A DNA stretch of 7,202 nucleotides from an uncultured Bacteroidota bacterium (GTDB lineage Bacteria; Bacteroidota; Bacteroidia; Flavobacteriales; Flavobacteriaceae). Positions 4,307-7,202 of this stretch are shown one piece after another. Position 1 is the stretch's first letter. Every line of letters begins with the position of its first letter. Made by a program: the position numbers and the translations under genes. The stretch lies in NCBI GenBank assembly GCA_903888655.1, contig CAISUR010000587.1, positions 1-7,202 on the forward strand, written 5' to 3'. The notes under the pieces were generated by a model. It made no database searches. It saw only the letters and a program-made list of their open reading frames with translations, and was not told the DNA's origin.

Positions 4307-4892
4307 TTTGTATTAACGAATCGTATAGTTTTTTGGTTACATTATCAGAATCAAATGTTCCCATGTTACTCGATAATGATACTCTAGTTTCACTAGATTT
4401 ATTTGGTTCTATTGTATGTAACAGAAAACCAGGAAAAAATACAATCTTACCTTCAACAGGTTTAATTCTTTTGAATTTTGCACCGTTCACACCATCTATC
4501 TCATTGTCCCAATCGCAGCCATTTCTTGGATCGATTAGTAATAAATCTCCACAATTTTCTGATGTTTTGATATAATATGTTAATGCAATTTTAGGTCCGC
4601 CATGGCCATGAATAGGAATATATTCACCATTACTACAATAATTAATCCATCCATTAGTGTGCCAGAACTTAAAGTCACGGAAATTTTTAGAGATATACGG
4701 TGCAGCCAACTCTGTTACAATTTGGAGTGTATATTCTTTTAATTGGGTAATAGCAGGAGTATTATTATTCCATACATTTATATGGTCACTTGAATTTGCT
4801 TCTCTTAGTATTTCGTTATTAAACTGAGAATCAAAATCAGTTTGTATTTCCCATATTGGTGTTACCCACCAATCATTTCTCACAATATTCAT
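4299..4892 (-). CDS. 2OG-Fe(II) oxygenase, HxH type (first tandem copy)
   Basis: The 197-residue product is a paralogue of the next gene. In order it shows TPIWEIQTD (11-19), GWINYCSNGE (81-90), IHGHGGPKIALTYY (94-107), NCGDLLLIDP (113-122), KPVEGKIVFFPG, LHTIEPNKSS with H159, and R170 in TRVSL. The candidate iron ligands are H95, H97 and H159, again H-x-H rather than H-x-D. The duplicate has HSD where this protein has HGG just after, but that position lies past the metal motif in the alignment. An extra C-terminal tail of about 20 residues follows the core. It starts 15 bases after the 115-residue gene, with an AT-only gap and no Shine-Dalgarno. It is the first of the four oxygenases in transcription order. 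The reaction class is predicted from the fold; the substrate is unknown. Confidence 0.82.
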   Translation of the reverse strand: MNIVRNDWWVTPIWEIQTDFDSQFNNEILREANSSDHINVWNNNTPAITQLKEYTLQIVTELAAPYISKNFRDFKFWHTNGWINYCSNGEYIPIHGHGGPKIALTYYIKTSENCGDLLLIDPRNGCDWDNEIDGVNGAKFKRIKPVEGKIVFFPGFLLHTIEPNKSSETRVSLSSNMGTFDSDNVTKKLYDSLIQNG

Positions 4893-4907
4893 AATTTAAT
4901 TTTTTAA

Positions 4908-5255
4908 TTATAGACCTTTAGATTTTTTCCATTCTTCGTAACCATCAATCATCCAATGAGCATAATCTTTAATTTCTAAATCATCAAATTTTGGATCGTT
5001 AATGATTTCTTCTGGCGGCCAAGGGTTTCCCAAAATATGTTCGACCAAAGGAATCTTTACATGAAACAACTTTTTAATTACATTTGCGTGGTTATGAAAC
5101 ATTTGATACATTGAATCAAGGTCCTCACCCGTAAGGGTTTTGGCTGTTTCATTTACTTGAACATCAAAATAATAATCCATGTGTTCAGTATAAAGATCCA
5201 CATCTTCAATAATTCGTTCTTTGGGAGATTTAATATTAGTAATAATATCGGCCAT
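4908..5255 (-). CDS. unknown acidic protein of 115 residues
   Basis: I do not recognise this protein. It is acidic and soluble-looking, with no signal peptide, membrane segment or cysteine. The C-terminal half has several aromatic and proline landmarks (HVKIPLVEHILGNPWPPEE, then DYAHWMIDGYEEW). The start is supported by AGGA six bases upstream of ATG, a better RBS than most genes here. It begins two bases after the stop of the cysteine-rich fibre-like gene, so the two are almost certainly co-transcribed and probably translationally coupled. A partner or chaperone of that protein is one possibility suggested by position alone. Confidence 0.75.
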   Translation of the reverse strand: MADIITNIKSPKERIIEDVDLYTEHMDYYFDVQVNETAKTLTGEDLDSMYQMFHNHANVIKKLFHVKIPLVEHILGNPWPPEEIINDPKFDDLEIKDYAHWMIDGYEEWKKSKGL

Positions 5256-5257
5256 TT

Positions 5258-6160
5258 TTAATCCTGAATAATTAATTTGTTTAATATTGAAGTCTTTATC
5301 GACTTAATTTTTTTATCGAGTTTTACATATGTGCTTGATGTGTAGTAACTAAAGAAAAATAATGCCCACATTGTCCATGTAGAAATTACATCAGGTACAA
5401 TTCTTTTCTTTGGCATAAAATAAACAATTTTACAAATTGGCCTACCAATATTCATAATAATACGACCCATCACATTATCATTTTTGACTGCACCCATTAG
5501 ATAAGCCATATGTTCTGACCATGGTGTTGCAATCTTAAATGCCCACTCTGTTGCTGCTTTTCTTTGTGCTTCGATTCGTTTTTCTTTATTACGGATCCAA
5601 ACCATAAAGTCCGGACCACCACCATCAATCCATGACGTAACAATTCTTGCCCATTTAATGTAACCTCTGTAAACAACACGGTCATTCTTCTTTAACCATT
5701 CTCCGTATTGTTGGTCAGCAGCAAAGATATTATAAGGCATCATACCAATTTGAAATAACTTTGTACAAATGATTTTAGAACAGGCACAAGTACAGTTACA
5801 AGCGTGTGATGCAGAATTAGTGTAAGTACAATTGTATGTACAGGCGCAATTTGTACCTGTTTGTAACCAAGATTGAGCATCACAATTTGCACAGTTTACC
5901 GTGCCGTTAATATAACAATTATCACCGCCAATGTTTCCACAGTTGCAAGCATTTTGACAGTTTCCGTTATTACAAGCTCCGTATGTAGTTGCTTGATAGT
6001 AATTTAAACCATAAAAGTTTGATAGTTGTGCTGTACTAGGTCTTTGAGTTGGTGTAATTAGATTATTTAAAAATTGTAAATCGGATGAGTGTGATGATGT
6101 GCCATAAACCTCTTGGTTTACATCAGAAAACGCAATTTGTGGTCCAGTAGTAATAGTCAT
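5258..6160 (-). CDS. fibre-like structural protein with a cysteine-rich segment
   Basis: The 300-residue protein has three parts. Residues 1-55 (MTITTGPQIAFSDVNQEVYG ... AQLSNFYG) resemble the short repeated ISFSDV/ISLSNFYG segments at the N-termini of marine phage fibre and appendage proteins. Residues 60-133 hold 15 cysteines with many asparagines and glycines, often as CxC or CxxC (63, 68, 72, 74, 82, 90, 93, 105, 107, 111, 121, 123, 125, 127, 132). The remaining part is rich in tryptophan and lysine (EWLKKNDRVVYRGY, SWIDGGGPDFMVWI, PWSEHMAYLMG) and ends with a hydrophobic stretch at about 258-274. I know no function for the last two parts. There is no signal peptide. TATAAATA lies 28 bases before the start, and a weak GAG precedes the ATG. 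Late expression as a virion or adsorption protein fits, but is inferred. Confidence 0.72.
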   Translation of the reverse strand: MTITTGPQIAFSDVNQEVYGTSSHSSDLQFLNNLITPTQRPSTAQLSNFYGLNYYQATTYGACNNGNCQNACNCGNIGGDNCYINGTVNCANCDAQSWLQTGTNCACTYNCTYTNSASHACNCTCACSKIICTKLFQIGMMPYNIFAADQQYGEWLKKNDRVVYRGYIKWARIVTSWIDGGGPDFMVWIRNKEKRIEAQRKAATEWAFKIATPWSEHMAYLMGAVKNDNVMGRIIMNIGRPICKIVYFMPKKRIVPDVISTWTMWALFFFSYYTSSTYVKLDKKIKSIKTSILNKLIIQD

Positions 6161-6170
6161 ATTTTACTCG

Positions 6171-6908
6171 TTAATGAATTGTTTTACTATTTATATTAAG
6201 CTTAATTAAGTTCAATTTTTCAAATATTTTAATATATAGGTACCCTAAATCAAACTCAAACGGCCTGTGAGCAAAATTTGGATTATTGGGTTCCCGATGG
6301 TGGTTATTGTGTAATTCATCACCACATATCAAAATACCAATCGGAAACAAATTTCTACTATTATCTTTGGCGTCTGGATGTTTGTAACCAAACCAATGAG
6401 CAAATCCCGTAATTGAAGCAGTAGTCAAAAATGGTACAAAAAACAGATGAAATAACCATACTAAAATACCCGGTATCAAGCCCCATAATAATACATCAAT
6501 CAAAAGAAATAATATTAAACCTAATCTAGGATATTTGGCGTATACATTTCTTTCAATCCAATCGTTCGGAACACCAGCACCGTAATGTTCTAATGCCCAA
6601 TCAGTATCAAAATATTGATATATTCTAACAAAATTAGGTATAAAACAATGCAGTGTAACTCTCCAGTAGCCCATTATTTTAGGCGAATGTGGGTCACCTT
6701 GCACATCAGTATATCGGTGGTGTTTACGGTGTTGTGCTACCCAAGGCTTTGCAACAACACCATCAGTCAACCAAAGATAAAGTCGAATTACATAAGCAAA
6801 CACAGGATTTAAAACAAAATGTCTATGCGTCAAGTACCTGTGTAAATATAACGAAACAAAAGTAATCGTTAAATGAGTGGTAAGAAAAGCATAAACATAA
6901 ATGTTCAT
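6171..6908 (-). CDS. acyl-lipid / acyl-CoA fatty-acid desaturase (delta-9 type)
   Basis: The 245-residue membrane protein has the three histidine boxes of the DesC/stearoyl-CoA desaturase family: HRYLTH (23-28), HRKHH (60-64) and HNNHH (200-204). It also has the family's extra conserved segments DPHSP (72-76) and GFAHWFGY (168-175). The boxes bind a di-iron centre that, with electrons from a host donor, introduces a cis double bond into a membrane acyl chain. Hydrophobic spans lie near 2-20, 33-50 and 128-162. All boxes are intact, so the enzyme is probably active. It is somewhat short for the family, mainly at the N-terminus, where box one comes almost at once. Its ATG overlaps the upstream stop (ATGA). 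Lipid desaturases are known auxiliary genes of T4-like cyanophages. Changing membrane fluidity during infection is a reasonable but untested role. Confidence 0.92.
   Translation of the reverse strand: MNIYVYAFLTTHLTITFVSLYLHRYLTHRHFVLNPVFAYVIRLYLWLTDGVVAKPWVAQHRKHHRYTDVQGDPHSPKIMGYWRVTLHCFIPNFVRIYQYFDTDWALEHYGAGVPNDWIERNVYAKYPRLGLILFLLIDVLLWGLIPGILVWLFHLFFVPFLTTASITGFAHWFGYKHPDAKDNSRNLFPIGILICGDELHNNHHREPNNPNFAHRPFEFDLGYLYIKIFEKLNLIKLNINSKTIH
6188..6195 (-). promoter_or_regulatory. T4-type late promoter TATAAATA before the structural gene
   Basis: This is an exact match to the T4 late -10 element, located within the last codons of the desaturase gene and 27 bases before the ATG of the fibre-like gene. 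No separate -35 is needed for gp55-type late promoters. Its place before a likely virion protein is what one expects of a late promoter. About one chance match per strand is expected in a window this AT-rich, so confidence rests on position. Confidence 0.6.
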
Positions 6909-7186
6909 TCTACTGTTTCTACTTTTGCTTTTCCGTAAACTTCAACACCTTCAATTTCACCAACAACCTCACTTACAACTTTAATTGGAATAATTTTCTT
7001 TTTAACATCTTCTTTATGTTCAAAGATTGTACCAAAAATATCTTGACGATCCAATGGCAACTCATCATTTTTGATAAGAGTTGGAATATAACCTGTAATG
7101 GCGTGAATTGCTAATGCAAACAATGAAATGTTATCTGAATAGGCATTGGCACAAGAAATATCCCAAAACTTTTTATCTAAAAACAT
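6905..7186 (-). CDS. unknown small protein of 93 residues
   Basis: I do not recognise this protein. It begins MFLDKKFWDISCANAYSDN, has a moderately hydrophobic middle (ISLFALAIHAITGYIPTLI) and a charged C-terminal half rich in V, E and K. The hydrophobic part is short and holds a histidine and polar residues, so a membrane anchor is uncertain. AAAGGTG lies five bases before the ATG and supports the start. It overlaps the desaturase start by four bases (ATGA), so the two are likely translated as a coupled pair. Whether it helps the desaturase cannot be told. The upstream promoter is outside the window. Confidence 0.72.
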   Translation of the reverse strand: MFLDKKFWDISCANAYSDNISLFALAIHAITGYIPTLIKNDELPLDRQDIFGTIFEHKEDVKKKIIPIKVVSEVVGEIEGVEVYGKAKVETVE

Positions 7187-7202
7187 ACAAGCACCTTTGC
7201 AA

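Noticed and set aside
4590..4611. HGG in the first oxygenase read as a halogenase-type HxG site (Asp to Gly, as in SyrB2/WelO5)
   Set aside because: Aligning on the following beta strand places the metal motif at HGH (and HAH in the duplicate), matched to HTD in the third oxygenase. The G is two residues past the ligand, so there is no sound case for halogenation.

Overview
The window looks like part of the genome of an AT-rich marine T4-like myovirus. All supported genes lie on the minus strand, so transcription runs from high to low coordinates. They are tightly packed, with stop/start overlaps of 1 to 14 bases. The content is typical of such phages: a fibre-like structural protein, four Fe(II)/2-oxoglutarate (2OG) oxygenases, a fatty-acid desaturase, a PD-(D/E)XK exonuclease, an HNH endonuclease and a cell-wall hydrolase. 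Two exact copies of the T4 late-promoter octamer TATAAATA sit in sensible positions. A SAR11 or cyanobacterial host is plausible, but nothing in the sequence proves it.

Layout in transcription order. (1) 7186-6171: a small unknown protein, then a desaturase joined to it by an ATGA overlap. (2) 6195-4908: a late promoter inside the desaturase tail, a cysteine-rich fibre-like protein, then a 115-residue unknown. (3) 4892-2332: four consecutive 2OG-Fe(II) oxygenases. The first two are clear tandem duplicates. (4) 2339-1677: a RecB/MGME1-type nuclease. (5) 1655-611: a near-consensus sigma-70 promoter, an HNH endonuclease gene, and then a stretch with no protein gene that I read as a complete, circularly permuted two-piece tmRNA (ssrA) gene. 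(6) 600-1: a secreted SleB-like hydrolase and the start of another gene that runs off the window.

The most notable part is 611-1655. The tmRNA gene is in permuted order: the acceptor piece (T-arm plus CCA) comes first, then a spacer, then the coding piece with the D-loop motif GGATTCGAC and tag ANDEKYALAA-stop. The two pieces pair through a 7-bp acceptor stem with G-U at the third pair (the alanine identity signal), an 8-bp P2a helix and a further 6-bp helix. Upstream, the HNH ribosome-binding site (RBS) is buried in a long hairpin whose loop and distal arm contain TATAAATA. This is the same logic as T4 I-TevI: early transcripts from the sigma-70 promoter would make tmRNA but not endonuclease, while late transcripts would start inside the hairpin and free the RBS. 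Because the HNH stop codon directly abuts the tmRNA acceptor piece, this switch may also keep ribosomes off the folding tmRNA. These regulatory readings are inferences from sequence.
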